Assembly (NCBI GenBank): GCA_013399855.1
Contig: VXAY01000172.1
Span: 4,752,003 to 4,816,002 of the forward strand
Source of the DNA: Oxyruncus cristatus
Lineage: Eukaryota; Chordata; Aves; Passeriformes; Cotingidae
Direction: 5' to 3'
Length of the DNA stretch: 64,000 nt
This document shows positions 13,301 through 28,300 of this stretch, one piece after another. The translations under genes and the position numbers were made by a program. The notes beneath the pieces were generated by a model, which was not told where the DNA came from, did no database searches, and saw only the letters and a list, made by a program, of their open reading frames with translations. The number at the start of each line of letters is the position of its first letter. The stretch's first letter is position 1.

Positions 13301-16300
13301 TAAGCTGAAATATCTAGGCACAAATGAATTAATTTCAGCATGAATCTAAGCTCTAATTAGACTGAATATTCTTGGTTTTTCAGGTTCAAGTCAGATCCTT
13401 ATCATTACCTGAAGGTAGTTTATTTTTTGTGGTATAATATTTAGAACATTCAAGAGCATGTTAAGAAAAAATGAATGCATACCCAGTCTACATAAATGTA
13501 AATTTATTCATAATCAAGAGCAGAATATTCTTCTATGGCATTTATCAAAGCAAATATCCTTATATAGGTATTGTTATAAAATCAACAGTGTGCTTAAACA
13601 AGAGACAATCCCCTGCTTTTATTCACATATTTTCAGGTTTGCTATTGAGCTGAAGCTGTTCTGTTTTGTCACAAAATAAAACCAATGATAAAGAAACACA
13701 ATGAAAACACTAATGTCTCTTAAATGTTCTGAATAAACAAAACGCTACTTCACACTGAACTCTTCCTCTCTGCTATTTCCTTCCACATACAGATTTTATG
13801 AAGAAGGAATAAAATAACATCGTACAAAATACTAAAGGTTAATATTTTTAAATACGTTCAATGTTTTCTTGTAAGTTGGGTCCAGGAGACATTTTTAAAG
13901 CATTTTATATATTTCTGGTACATTATTTATTAGTTATCAACCAACTTATCCTTGAAGAAAACCTGTATTTAAATTACATACACATTTTTTGAGGGCCTGT
14001 TTTGAAACAAAAAACCTACTTTTGTTCAGGATGGCTCATCCACCTTAGCTTCAGAAAGAAGAGGTTAAACAAAGTGGACACATGAACCATTAAATATTAA
14101 GATGCTAACAAAATCACAATCATTTTCACCATTTTATACCTCTACTACACATCTTTAAAACTTACAGCTAGTTTTATGAGGTATTCAGTACCCGGGGAAA
14201 GCTGTGGAATAGTAAAATCCAGAAAAGGTTCTGTGCTGTTATAGATTACATTCCACTTTGTAAAATTCTGCTCATTGTTGGCAATATAAATTATATAGCG
14301 ATCTAGGATTCCATTTACTTCTACTGGTTCTTTCCATCTGCAAATAAAAGCAAAATGTGATTAAGACCAGACCAAATAAAGATTCAGACCATACTGAAAA
14401 ATGTAAGGCTTTGTTTCAGTGACTTTGAGGGATTTATTTTGAGAATTTGAAAACACAGCCATGCAACCACAAAAATAAATCTCAGCCATACCTCTAATGC
14501 TGTATTTGCACTCAATAGATAAATGATTACAGTAACACACAAAGCAGGGGCTACAAACGGGCATATCACCAGAACACTTCCTGCACTGAAGTTTGCAGAG
14601 GCTATGCCCATATGTAGGTTATACTGATTGCGTAAAGACAAAATGGAAATTAAGTTGGCAAGTGATAATCAGAAGGTTCACAGAACCACTAAACTAATCA
14701 CTTCTATGCATTTAATCATAATAAATTTAATTTTATGTCACAAACCCTTCCCCTGATTGAACTCACTGGAATTCTTGAATAAACTGATGCACTATTGTGT
14801 TGTCAGGAGAGAAGAAATTCTTACTTACTGCACATATATTGTTCTAGAATCCAAAACCGTCAGGACCGGGGCATCTACGTGAGATGGTGGCAGCTGTGCT
14901 GTAAACAAGGTGACCTGGGAACTGTTTGTACAGCCAGCAAGCGTGCAGGCAGTGAGCAGAAACTGGTGTGGCGTAAAAACTGCTAAATCTAGGACAAAAA
15001 ATAATATGAATTTACTTTGTATATCAATTTTACCTTGTTTTTCTTTAGCTTTCAGACAGCAGTGAATTCAGAAAATCAAGAGGAAGGGGGACCTGTATCT
15101 CTTAAATGTTTCAGGTTTGTCCCAGAGGAGTGAATAGATACTGGTTCTTAATTACCAAATAAATGCAAATTTTGACTCCTAATAGATCTGTGGGGTGTGC
15201 TTTGGTTGAAGTGACTCCATTGTACTCCATTTACACTAGAATGTATACTACCCAAACAAAAAAAACCCCAAACATGTTAGCTTCTTAGGTGCTACATACT
15301 ACATCAATTCGATACAGTGGCAAATGAACACCTTAGAGCTGATTAAATCAAATCAAATTAATGGGAAAAACAAGTACAGATTATGCATTAACACAGCTGG
15401 ATTATTTTTTTTTTAAATGTGCTGTATGATACACGAATGTCAAGCATCGATACATACAATGATTCACGCCATACAAATTTCACTGTAAGCATGAACAAAG
15501 GAAGCTCCTTGTTGCCACCACTCATACTGCTCTGTTCTCTCTTTGCCTGTTTGTCTTCAGCTGCACAAACACCAAACAACTGTAAAATATATTTCAGTAA
15601 AGACAACCTGTCTAATGCTATAGCAAAAAAACTGTTCAGTGGTTATTTATTATGAAGCTATCCTGAGTTTCAATAACTGCAGAAAATGGTGAATAAAATA
15701 CAGCATTTTTGCTACTCTAAAAGATCTTTCCCTATACTAATAAAGGAACACTTGACAGAAAAATTACTGTATGAAAATAATACAGATCTAATTTTCTAAT
15801 ATTTTTCTTTTTTTTTTATTAAAATACAAATCACAGACTTTAATAAGCAAATCCTTTAAGATAGAATTTACGATTGAGGTTTTGCCAACAGTGTAAGGTA
15901 CACAAGTCAAATGCTTATGCTACAGACACACATTTTTCAGTATGCCAGAAAAACTCTGGGTTTTTGCAAAACATAACACATGGTAGTGTTTTCAGAGCCA
16001 CACAGTAGCAAACTATAATTTTGTACAAATATATTTGTGAGCACAAATTCAAAAACTGCAATTGGATGACAAACACATCACCAAAGGAGAGATGTTGTAG
16101 AACCAACTTCTTTCCCATTAGTTTTCCCCTCATTTAATGACTTCAGTCCCTGTTGGAATGGAATTCCTTCTGATTTGCTCTGTTCTATGTGAGGAGAGAA
16201 TGAACTTGTGCATTTTTATTGAAAATACTGTATCACTCGGTCGTATCGTTCTATGGAGCACATGGTAAAGTGTGAGTTAAAAAAAAATGCTGTAGCTAAA

Positions 16301-19300
16301 AAAAAAAAAATCATTAAGTGAATGCCTGTAACACAGTGACATGTTTAATCAACATAATGGGACTGATTCTACCAGGGTTAAGCAGTGCTTATGTCCGTGA
16401 GAGGGGGAAAGCACACTCCAGAGCAGGTGCTCAAGCTGGCTCAGCAAGCAGGGAAAGTAAACTCCACGTACTCAACTGTATTGCCTTCATTAGTGTACGC
16501 CTTCCCGGATCCCTTATTCCTGGCAGCTACCATCAGAGAAGCCAGAAAAAGTACTGATGGAGCTGAAAGTCTGCGACACAAGTATCAGACACTTCATGCT
16601 GTGGGTGTACAAACAAGTGACCAGAAGGATTTTACTTTTAGCAGTCCCGAAACAAACAGCTTGGCAATTCATGGCACCTATTTAATTGCTAACTTTGTAA
16701 ACACTGAATATACATTCTTCTCTCTAAGCTCAAACTATGTTGTGGGGCTTCACACAGCAGAGCAAACACAAGGGAAAGGAAGAGAGAAAAAGTGGATGTC
16801 TCTTGTATTTGTTTGCAGTGGATTGCTCTTTTCCTTGTTGGTGAGGGTTATTTTCCTCTCTTTTAAGGAAAATCCCACATCTATAACTACTATTTTTTAA
16901 AAAAGGTAGCTTGATCCACACTATAGTTGATGGAGCTACTTAAAGACGTAAGAGTCTCTGGAAATACCTAGTGTAATTTGAAGAGGGGAGAACTTCATCA
17001 TGGATTAAGAGAAGGAAAGGTGGAAACACTTTTTATTTCCCTCCCTGAAAAAAACAATTGACTATGTTACTATGTGTATCTGTCAGTCCCTAGAATGGAA
17101 AAAGCAAAAAAGTCAAGACAGGCAAACACGTAAAATTTAAAAAAACCCCAAGAATAACAAGAAATGGAAACACAGTACATATGACCAGCAAGATCCTTTT
17201 GAATCAACTGATAAATGTACTGAGAGGGAAGGGAAAGACAGCAGACTAAAAAAAAAAAAAAAAAAAGAGTCAAAATATAAAATATGGGGAAAAAAGCAAC
17301 ATGTCAACAAGATCAAAGAAAATCTTTATTCCTCATCTTGATTTAACACTGAAGTATTTTGTCTATTAAATGCCAAATAGAAAGTTTCAATGGAGTCTCA
17401 AAGATTAGGTGGGAAAAGACTAAAAAGAAACATTACATTTGTGGAAGTAGGAGTAAAAACCAAAGAAATTAGGGTCTTAGCAATGTCACTCAAAGCATGA
17501 GCTTTGCCACCCATTAAAATCTCTCCACATACTTCATCAAGGTTTGGATGAGCCGACAAATAAGTGTAGGCAGTATTTCTAAAAGGTTAGAACCAGAAAC
17601 TTACAGACTGAACAACAAAATCATATTACATCGTAATCAATGCAATTATTTGTCACGATCTGATTTGGCAGATATTTTCCTATTTAAAGTTCACTGTGTT
17701 TCATAATGGATCACTGGATTCAAACAACTACAGCTACAAACATGAATATGAAGGAGGAGGGAGGAGGTTCTTAAAACTACAAAGCCACTGTTTGTCAAGG
17801 TCCTCTAGCAATAATGCCTTGCTTTCCATTTGCTTGATTGCATGATTTGCATAAGATCAAATGTAGGCAATTGTGGACATGAAAAGCAGATCGCTCTTAA
17901 ACACATTAGAAATGGATCCACAAGCATTATGTGGAAATGTGTTACAAGAAAATGCACCCCAGCGCTTGGAAAACTCAGTGATTAATGTCAAACAAACTGT
18001 AATTTACAATATAGAGCATGAATTATATGTTATTTTACAATTGATTCCATGGTTGGAAGGATTTCATTGATCTTAATTTACAAAATGAGCCTAATAAGGA
18101 CACAATTATTTCTTTTAAACTTATTGCAGAAAACGAAATATTTTTTCTTACAAATTTTCTTGATCAGGCTATATTCCCATCTATTCCACAGTTTCAGTTC
18201 CCTCAGTTACTTTAAAATAAGATCAAATGTTTCTTATTTCAATATTCCAATAACTACTCTCTGAAACCACTTATTTCTTATCAAAACAAAGCTAAACTTA
18301 GAAATTATAGAAGTTCACTGAGGAAAAAAAAAATAACAGTTCAGGATTTGGTCTTATTTTCATTTCTAGACTCAGAAAGGCAAAGAGCACCAAAGGACAA
18401 AGAAAAAAAATACTTTCTTGGGGGTAAAGGATTCCCTCCAATCATCCTATTAAAGTAGTAGGTAGACCGAAAAATAATTCTGCATTTTTGTGTCAAAAAC
18501 AGAACAAAGGAAAAAAACTAAAATAAAATCCCACTTTCCCCAAAGAAAAAACGTGGTGCAGAGGGAGAGGAAGGATCAACCTGCCTTTTCATCTCTTTGA
18601 CCTCAGGGGCAATACATACAAACTAAATTCTTTTCTAACTCACATGTCAGCAGGAGAATTGTTAACTACAGCTATCATTAAAATCAATATTTGCATACCA
18701 CTACATTTATTACATATGTGGTCTATGTGGAACTTCCCACACTAACCAACTATAGTAGTTGGTATCTACCCAGTTGCTAATAACCACCAGCATAGGTCTT
18801 GATAGAACAATCAATGCATGAGACAGAAAGAATAAAGAATGGCCCTCTTTGCATGGTCAATAAGAACACTCACTTTGCTTTGATCAAATTTAATGGGTAG
18901 TCATTGAAAGATAATATGCAATACTACAGTGCTACTTTTAGCATGGAATTTGTTACTAAGATAGAGAGAAAAACATAGTACAGTAAAAAAAAAAAAGCCA
19001 ACACCTGAAATTAGAAATTTAACAAAACATGAGCTTTACCATCAGGTCATCAGAGTACATCACCATTCAAAAATAACACAGTCATAATATCTACAATGTT
19101 TTAATTTATATGTAACATATTTAATGTTCAGGTTTACTGCAATTCCTCCCCTCTTCCACCCTGTTTCCACTCTCCTTGACTTCAGGCAACTATTTTAAGG
19201 GCCAGAAATGGCAACGTCCTGTCTTGCTGAGTGCTCACATGACTTGCATAAGGAACCCCACATAGTTTCTCCCAGGAAAATAATCGAGACAATAGCTATC

Positions 19301-22300
19301 CCATTGTTATATTCAAGAGAAAATAATACAGCAGCATTGTAGCAAGAGATTGTTAGCAGCACAACAAAGAAAACCTGCTGAGAGAGTATGAAAATGAAAA
19401 ACTTCCAAAGAATTCCAATCACCACGTAGTTTACGTAGGTAGACTGTATGAACACTTCTGCTCATTACTCACATCCTGACTCTGTTCTCTCATCTTGATC
19501 CTCAGAATTTGTTGCATTAGCCCACAGTAACTTAATATTTAATTAGAACATAAACTCCTTGGGACCATAAATCTCCATCACCAAATACAACAATGTCCCA
19601 TTCTGATTTTTATGCATCAAAAAAAAAAATAAAAAAAAAATCTAATTCATATGCTAAGTGTCAAGATGACATTATCAGGCTTGCTTCATCAGACACCATT
19701 AGCATTCCCCTGCCTTCCACCATTTTCTGAAAGCAAGCAACAACTCATATTTCACCTTCAGTACAGTACATCCTGCTTTCTTTGTTTATAAAGCACCAAT
19801 AACTCTCAAAGAACAACCACTAATGTACAACTTTCTCTGGAAAGGTATTATACTATTGCTGCATCATGTCTCCTGCAAACTCCACACCATATTCAACATT
19901 CCCTTGAAAATATTTCAGAATAATCAGGGTGTCACAAATGACACTACTTAGGTACTTTAGGGAACTCAGGCAACCCGAGGAAAACAGTGTGCTTGTGTAC
20001 TTAATTGTCTAGACTAGCAAGGCCTTCACATGTGCAACTGGTCCATTAATCAAAGAAAACAGTTATCTTCCAAGATAGTAGCAAATTCCAACAAATATTA
20101 ATTAATATTTAAGAATACTTATGTGATTCTGTAATGTTGCAGAGCAACAATTAAAAGAATTCTGTGAAGCCATTAAAAACAAAGCCAAGAAATAAATAAA
20201 CTCAGAGTCTCAAAAAACTATTTTTAGGAAGCACCACAAGCTGTTGTTCTGCTCCCTAACCAGCAAAGACTTTGACATAATGGACAAAAAACCTTAGTTT
20301 CCAGCTGTCCAGCAAATGCTGATGTGTTAGAAACTATTTGTTCAGCAGTCAGTATCTCTGGTTTTCCAAATTACTCATAAAAGAAAAAAATTCTTTACTG
20401 TGAGGGTGGTGAGGCACTGGAGCAGGTTGCCCAGAGAACCTGCAGATACTCCATTCCTGGAAGTGTTGAAGGCCAGGTTGGATGGGACTCTGAGCAATCT
20501 GGTCTAGTGGAAGGTGACCCTGTCCACGGTAGGGGGTTGGAACCAGATGATCTTTAAGGTCCCTTCCGACCCAGTCCATTCTATGAAATTCTCATTCCTT
20601 TTGAGACTTTTATGCCTAAGAAAAATCCAGGAAACTTCCAGGTCCCATCCTTGGAAATAAAGAGCATGGCACAAAACCAGGTAACATATGGGAGCGTGAA
20701 AACGCAACAGTTACGTGTTAGACTGTGTAAAAAAGTTATAGTTATATTCAAGAAGGAAAATCCTTTGCCATAAATGTGAAACAAAAGGATCTTTAATCAT
20801 TTCAGTTTGCAATGATTTCAGACAATTAGTAAAGATTTTACATGCTCGTGGTAGAACCATGGAAAAGGGGCACTTTTGGAAAAGGGGCAGCTCCAAAGTA
20901 CATTAAGGCTTTTGAATATAATTATGTTTTAACAGCAAAGATTATAAAGTTTGTTTCCACATTTAGTAACAGTGCCTCTTAGTTATGCTCTTCTGCATGG
21001 GAAACCTTTCTGCTATTTATTGGCCCAAACTCTTGTACTTCTTTGAGCCCAAACTCAAGCCTCAAAAGTTAGGTTTCATCCTGGCCAATTCACAAAGCCA
21101 CATCAGCATCCATTACTGATTAATATGCTTCATTTTCCCTTTTTATTTTAGCAAAACTATTTTATTTCTAATCTTAACTTAAATAGATGCACATCTTTTA
21201 TTTAAACATGACTATTATTCCTGCCCCATTACAAAAGTTGAAATGTAAGTCTTTTATTTTAAAGCCACATCCCTGGGATAGCTGCTATGGGTACATTTTC
21301 AGACTGTTTTTACTCTCCAATTAGGATACAGCAGCTTGAAATCCTAAAGATGCTCAGCTGAAGAAAACTCAAATCATGTGGAGTGCCCCACATCACATGG
21401 TTTAGAAAAAGCAGACGCAAAACATCAGAGAAGAGCATTTAAACTTTCCTGAACACTTTACCACTAACTAAGCTACCTGATTCCTTGTGTGACTCCAAAG
21501 ACGTCATGTCACTGACCACAGAACAATTACGGTGCTCCTTAGAAACCTCCTTCCCATTACGTCCCTGACACATTTGCCCCTGACTCACCATCATTAGTCA
21601 ACATCAGAAAAATACAGATGGTGAGAGAACAACTCTCACCATCCAGAGATTTTTTCAAACATTTCTCTTGCTGCCAAAACAACAGAAAGCCAGTCAGTCA
21701 GTGCAAACATTCATCATCAAACGAGCCTAATGAACTTCCAAGTTACATCTTTGCTTACTAGAATTAAAACCACTCACTGTCTCCCTAGTTTACTTCAATT
21801 GCAACAGTTGGACAAATAAAGTGAGTTTGAAGGTCAGAGAGAGAGAAAGCAGAAAGAGGACAGAGCACAGTAATTTCTATCAGGCATGTGAAGAGAAGTA
21901 ATTGTGGTCAGTACCACTACCTCTCTTTCTCATTGCTTTACACATCATATGGACTGAAGCAGCCCTATTCTAAGAGTTAAATGAAAATTTCCATTCATGA
22001 ATGCTTCCAATCCAGTAACTGTATTTGTATCAGCCTCAATAGAGGCGAGTTGTTAGTATACATCATAAGAACCGTGATGTCTTAGTCAATGTTTAGCCCA
22101 AAAAGTGAAAAAGGGAAAAAAGCATTTCAAACATTTTACCTCTGTATTACTTCAGCTTTATATTCACAACTGGAAAATATATTTGCACCAGGTAAATACA
22201 TTGCAAATTTGAATCTCAGATACCTGCTTCTATAAAACTGGAACTACTCTGGATTCACATTAGTATGACCAAGGACCCTTTGGCTCACCATCAGAAGTAC

Positions 22301-25300
22301 ATCCCAAGCAATTCCAATCTTGCTGCAGTGGAAGAAACAAAATTCAGATCTACCTAACATTGGGTGCTGAGGTAATTGTATCAGGTCACAAGAAGTGCCA
22401 GACTGCCACTTTTACAACCCACTGAAGAACACATATGAATGTGCCACTGTGGCAGGAGAAGCCAGTAAGATATGAAGTTATATACAAACATATGGTAAGT
22501 AATACAGCAACTATTACTCTCCATTTTATATAAATCAACAGTGTGGTCTCATCTGGAATAGCATATATTACAGTGTGCAGAAATAGAGTCTGTCTGGAAA
22601 ATAGCCGTGAGATAGCACAGACTTACAAACACTTTCTCAGGAAGAGAGGCTGCAAAAACAACCTGAGAAAAGGAAACAAAGAAGATGACACACCATACAG
22701 GGGTATAAGATAGTAAGTGCTACATAGAAAAGCAATTAGGATGCTCTGTTCCCTTGAATTCCCTTTCAATAATACAGTGGGGGTGGGAAACAGGACATGC
22801 AATAATTTAGAAAGTGGAATTTTCAGAGAAAATCACCCCACCCAAAATCATGGAACATCTACTACTGCTGGCAAGAAGATTCAGGCTTATCTTTATAAAT
22901 CAAACTCGGGGGTAGAGACATTAGGTAACAACATCATGTTTTTAAAATTATTTTTATAAGCATCACTGTAATTTGCAAATCTGTAGAACAGCCCTGCAAG
23001 ATTTCTACACTTCTCTGTTTGTATCTGAGACAATTTAGAACTCTTCAACACTGTATTCTCTTTTTTAAATTTTCCCACCAGGGAAAGAAAAAGAGGGATG
23101 AGATTAAGGAAATTAATTTCCAAAAGAAATATTATCTTTCACAAAAATCAAACAATCTTACTACTAGATTTTTCTTATTTGAATTCAATATGCATACTAA
23201 ATCACAAAATATTATTTTAACCCCCAAACAACTTTTTAATGAACAAAACATTCAACTAAAAGAAATCCATCAAACAAGTAGAAACTTAATAAAACACAAC
23301 CAGACTCGATATTGGAACCTAAAAAGGAAAACTATGACAAGGGCTGTTTGAACTGCCATCAACTACAGGTTGATTAAATTAGTGATTTATGAGTTTTATT
23401 TAGCAATATTTGCATTTTATATCCATTGTGGGTAACTTGTTCCATCATTTTGTATAGTACCAGGCATGCAGGATGATTAGAGAACAACTCTCACCATCCA
23501 GGCAAGGCATCATGTGATTTAATAGTTTCTGTAGAAGAGATACTATCACCTTCCCAGGATCGGAACAGCTCTGTATATCTGAATTATAGTCAGAGGATAA
23601 AGGGGTTTGCCAAAACATTACTTTAGTGCTGGAACAATGATAGTGGGAGGACTCAGCTTCTGAGCACTGATCCTAAACAAAACAATTTATAGCAAGTGAA
23701 ATCTGTTGCAAGACTACAAAAGCTGAGCTAGTTTTCAGCTGACCATGGAATTAGCAGCATAGTAAAATATACTGTACTTCTACCTGCTCTCCTCTCTCCT
23801 TACCACAACGATCAGCCCCAGCTGTGGAGTCATTAATGTGTGATTGGGGAAAATTATTTGGATTCCATCCCCATTTTTGTTTCTTTTTTTTTCTTTAGTT
23901 TTCTCTATATTTATTTTCAAAAACACATGCACACCAAAACAAAACCAAAAGACTGAAAAGCCCGAAGTTTTTTTCAACTTGACATGTTGCACTACTCAGT
24001 TATGTCATGTAGTGTCAGTAATGTCATCAGATAACATAACTGCCACAATCTGATGTGATGCATTAAACTGGGATTACCAGAATAAATCATGTTTGTGGGT
24101 ACACAGATCACAGGTGGTGCAGTCAGCTGCTCTGTATTATGGCATATCTATAGGATGTGCAGATTAGGATATAATGTCCAGAGGCTTGTTCTTGTTTGTG
24201 AAGTGCTTTGTAACCATAAGTCAATAGTAAGGAGCCACCAAACAGTTATAATGGCATAAACCATCATCAGGGAAAAATACAAATCGATCAGTGCCAGCGA
24301 TATAACAGAAGGAGCATGCATCTGTCCCCAGTCTCATAAATTCAGTGGTTGTTGCAGGGTTTTCCTCTGTCCCACGTGTAGTTTATTAATACTAGTTACT
24401 GTCATAAATAATAATAATGCAGAGTACTTTATTTCAAGATGAATGCTCTTCTTATTATCTGTTGATCCTATACCTTATTTCTTACATCGTGTCCATATTC
24501 CTCCTGTAAACAGTGGGGGAAGAGCTGGCTAAATTTATTGTTTGAAGTTTATGCCCTTTAATTGGCAACAATGCTATGCCAAGAAAGTTGTCTATGTAGG
24601 CTCCCTGAAATATCTACATACCTTAACTAGCATGGTAAGCCTCTACAAAGGAGGCATAGAATTTACGTTCTACTGCGTGCTATAAATAAGTAATAAGAAC
24701 AGATTAGAATTATGCATTTACGCTTCTAGTGCGAGTGAGATGCATAATTCACAAGTGGCAAACCCTTAAGAGGCTTTCGTATTTCACCTCAACCCTCTTC
24801 CCCCCCAATCTTGTCTATGTAGAACATAGTACATTGTTCAGTCCCACTGATTCACAATTTCTTATTTTTTTTTCCCAGCTAGACTGTTTAGGTTTTTTAA
24901 TCACTACTTCCTTCTGGCAGAAAAGCAACAGACATTATATTAGTAGTCATTGCTGGGTATGTGTCTGCTTTATGTCTCATTATTGGTGTCATCTTTATGA
25001 ATGTTCTTGTGATACTCAGGGACACGACTAAGAGAACACAGGACTTGCAAAAGAAACTTCCCAGCACAGAAAGAACATAGATAGGTTGGAGTAAATCCAA
25101 AGGAGGGATACCAAGTTGATCAGAGGGATGGAGCACCTCTCCTATGAGGAAAGGCTAAGAGAATTGGGTTTGTCCAGCCTGGAAAAGAGAAAACTTCAGG
25201 GGGACCCGATTGAAGCCTTCCAGTACCTGAAGGGAGCCTACAAGAAAGATGGAGTGGGACTTTTTACAAGAGCATGTAGTGACAGGACAAGGGGGAGTGG

Positions 25301-28300
25301 ATTCTAACTGAAGGAGAGTAGGTTTAGATCAGGTATTAGGAAAGAATTCTTTACTATGAGGGTGGTGAGGCACTGGAACAGATTGCCCAGAGAACCTGAA
25401 GATACTCCATTCCTGGAAGCGTTCAAGGACAGGATGGATGGGGCTCTGAGAAACCTGGTCTAGTAGAAGGTGTCCCTGGCCAGGGCAGAGGCGTTGGAAC
25501 CAGATGATCTTTAAGGTCCCTTCCAAGCCAGGCCATTCTATAATTCTCTGACTCTACGATTCACAGTTAACGTGACATACTGCTCCTCTAGCTGGACCTC
25601 CTGGGGAAATACACTAATCTAGGTGTCCATTCACATCTTCAGCCTCTCTGCTGAAGCCTCTAAATATCTGTTGTGACCAGAATTTTTATGATAGCACACA
25701 AAGGTCACAGATTTTGCTGAACCTGTGGCTTTCCTCCACAGCAGTTCTACCTCTAAGAAGAACTCTGTTACCTGGTTATAATTTCAGTCTAGCTGCTTAA
25801 ATATTTTTTGGTTCTCAGGTTGAGGCACTACGATGTTGATTCATATACGTCCCAAAGAGCACCACTAGGGACAAGTTCTTTGGTGAAGAAGTTACCTTCT
25901 AATTTTTCTCAGTTGTTTTGAACTTAGTCCATTTTTTTTTTACCTGGATTTTCCTTTGTCCTGCATGCAAATATTTTAAGTTATCTTCTAGTTCTAACTA
26001 ACATTTAGTTATTTTGCCTCAATCTTTGCTACACAATTCTTTCACAGTTAAGCTAAGACTTGTACCTCTTTTTTATGGTAACATTTACTTATTTAATCTT
26101 TTTATTTCTTCAGTGTATCTCACTTGATTTTGAGTTTTCCTTGACCAACTTTCTACGTACTTTTTCTCTACCTGCAAACTTGGAAGGAAGACTTAAATTG
26201 TGCACGTATTCTAACTCCCACTACAATTTAACAGCTTAAAAACTGTCATGTGATATTGCAACAACGGTATTAAATCCCAAGAGCTGTACCTCAAAAAAAT
26301 CAAAACATATTAGTTGAAATGAAAGTCATACTTTTAATCTAACTTACCAATGAGCTGATGAAAAGGCTAGCAAGCCAGCTCATGAGAACATTTAAAAATT
26401 CTTGCCAATTGGATCAAATTTTTGTTCCTTTATCAGAAAACAAACACTATTAAATTGAAGTGATAAATCGCTCCAATGTTGAAGTTCAGCTTTCAGAAGG
26501 ATGCTATCAAAACACTTTATCAACATTGGTTACTTTTCATTATTGATAATTTCCTTAATTCTCAACATTTCTCCTAGAATAGACTGAAAATTGCACTTAT
26601 GCAACCTTTGTATGAACTCACCTGGTCTAGCCAATGATCCTGGAGAGGTAAGCAATGAGGACCCAGAATCTCTTAATAAGCCAGATTCTCTTGTCACCTC
26701 TGAACAACGTTATGTAGCCCTACACATACCCAGATGTGCAAAAAAGAAATTGAGATATGCAGGCTGTAAATGTGACTCAAAGGTACCTGAGTAATCAAGG
26801 AACATGGTACGTCCAAAGCAGCCATCACAAAAACAATACCAATGTTTATCATCCACCTTTGCATTCATCCTAAGACCATAAGTCTAAGCCTTACTTAAAG
26901 CACACTAATCTCATGTTCTTCTTACACGATTAGCTTTAGGTTCACTTAAATATTTTTTCCCGAGTAATAGTTAATTTCCCAGTAATACATCACTTTAATG
27001 TGTCTCTGTATTTATAAAATAAAAACTATGGATAAGAAAGAAAGAAAAATTATAAAACCCCATCACCTTTCAAAGTCTAACAACAATTTATGAAAAATGT
27101 TTCAATCAGAAACAGATTCTCATAAAAAGACAGTATTTCATGGAAGACTAGTGAAAAGCATGATGGAGTTCAGTACTGACTGAAAGTCTGTTAAGCTTTA
27201 CACAAACAATTTAGGCAATCAGTGTAGAAACCTAGGTTAGATTTCTGGCAGTGATTCAACAGGAAAGGAAGTATCCTAGAATGCATTTCATGCTCTCTGG
27301 GACAAGATCTATGCTTCCACGTAACGTGGGAGGATAGGGAAACAGATTTTGAAAATACAGGAATACTCCTCCAGTCATACAAACCATCAAATATTTTTAA
27401 ATCAAACTTTTATCCAACTATTTTATGACCTTGTAACACTCAGTCTTGTATTGTTCACACACAAGACTTATGAAAGATGAAAAACACTAAGGAAAGTCTG
27501 GACTTACATTAATTGGTGAAGTATTTTAGAAATGCAAGTTGTAAGAAAGTTTCTCAGATTTATTGAAATTACAAGTCTGAAACACACTCAAAAATCATAA
27601 ATTTGTCTCATTACAGCTTTGTTTTTTTCAATAAATAAAATGCTGAACATATTTCAGTAATGACTGAACACCGTCATGGCCACATTTTTAATAAAACCAA
27701 GGGAAAGGAGAAGCCCTGGTTAGGAACTCTCTAGAAGTACTACTGTGGTGTTCCCTGACGTACACTGTCACCGTTTATCAATATTCCATGACTGTTAAAG
27801 GAATGTTCAGACATACTGGGAATAGAGAGAAGGGTCTGTGTCTAGCATTAGCCAAAGAGAAACTCATGTACTGCTCTGTCAAAACATTATCACAGCTGAC
27901 AAACCAACCATTTGCAATAGCAGCATGGAATAATATATCTATTTTAAATTAAATATACATCAAGTGTTTAGCAGTTTGGGAGACCAAATGTTCCTAAATT
28001 AGTAAGGAGAAATATGAGTGTGTTTTCCAGGGCATAAGAAAAAACTCAGAGAGAAGCTTCATTATGCAGCTGGCAATATCAAGAAGGCAGTCCCACTCTG
28101 TCTAAGCCTACTAAGTTAGAGCTAAGTAAGGTAATGTCATGGTTTAGCCCATTCCCCCTCAGTACTGGGGTAAAAGATGGTTAACTCCAGGTAAAATTCC
28201 GGCTAAGTAGCCAATCAAAGATTTTTGTGACGTCTCTACGAATGACATATTTAACACAAACCGGAAAAGAAGGTGTGTGGCGCAGAAGAAATTCCAGCCC

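Noticed and set aside
16385..16900. Plus-strand open frame of 171 codons, among the longest outside exons
   Set aside because: It has no recognisable domain, lies within USH2A intron 32 on the opposite strand, shows no splice or promoter context, and ends in a low-complexity tail. A chance open frame in a 64-kb window is expected.
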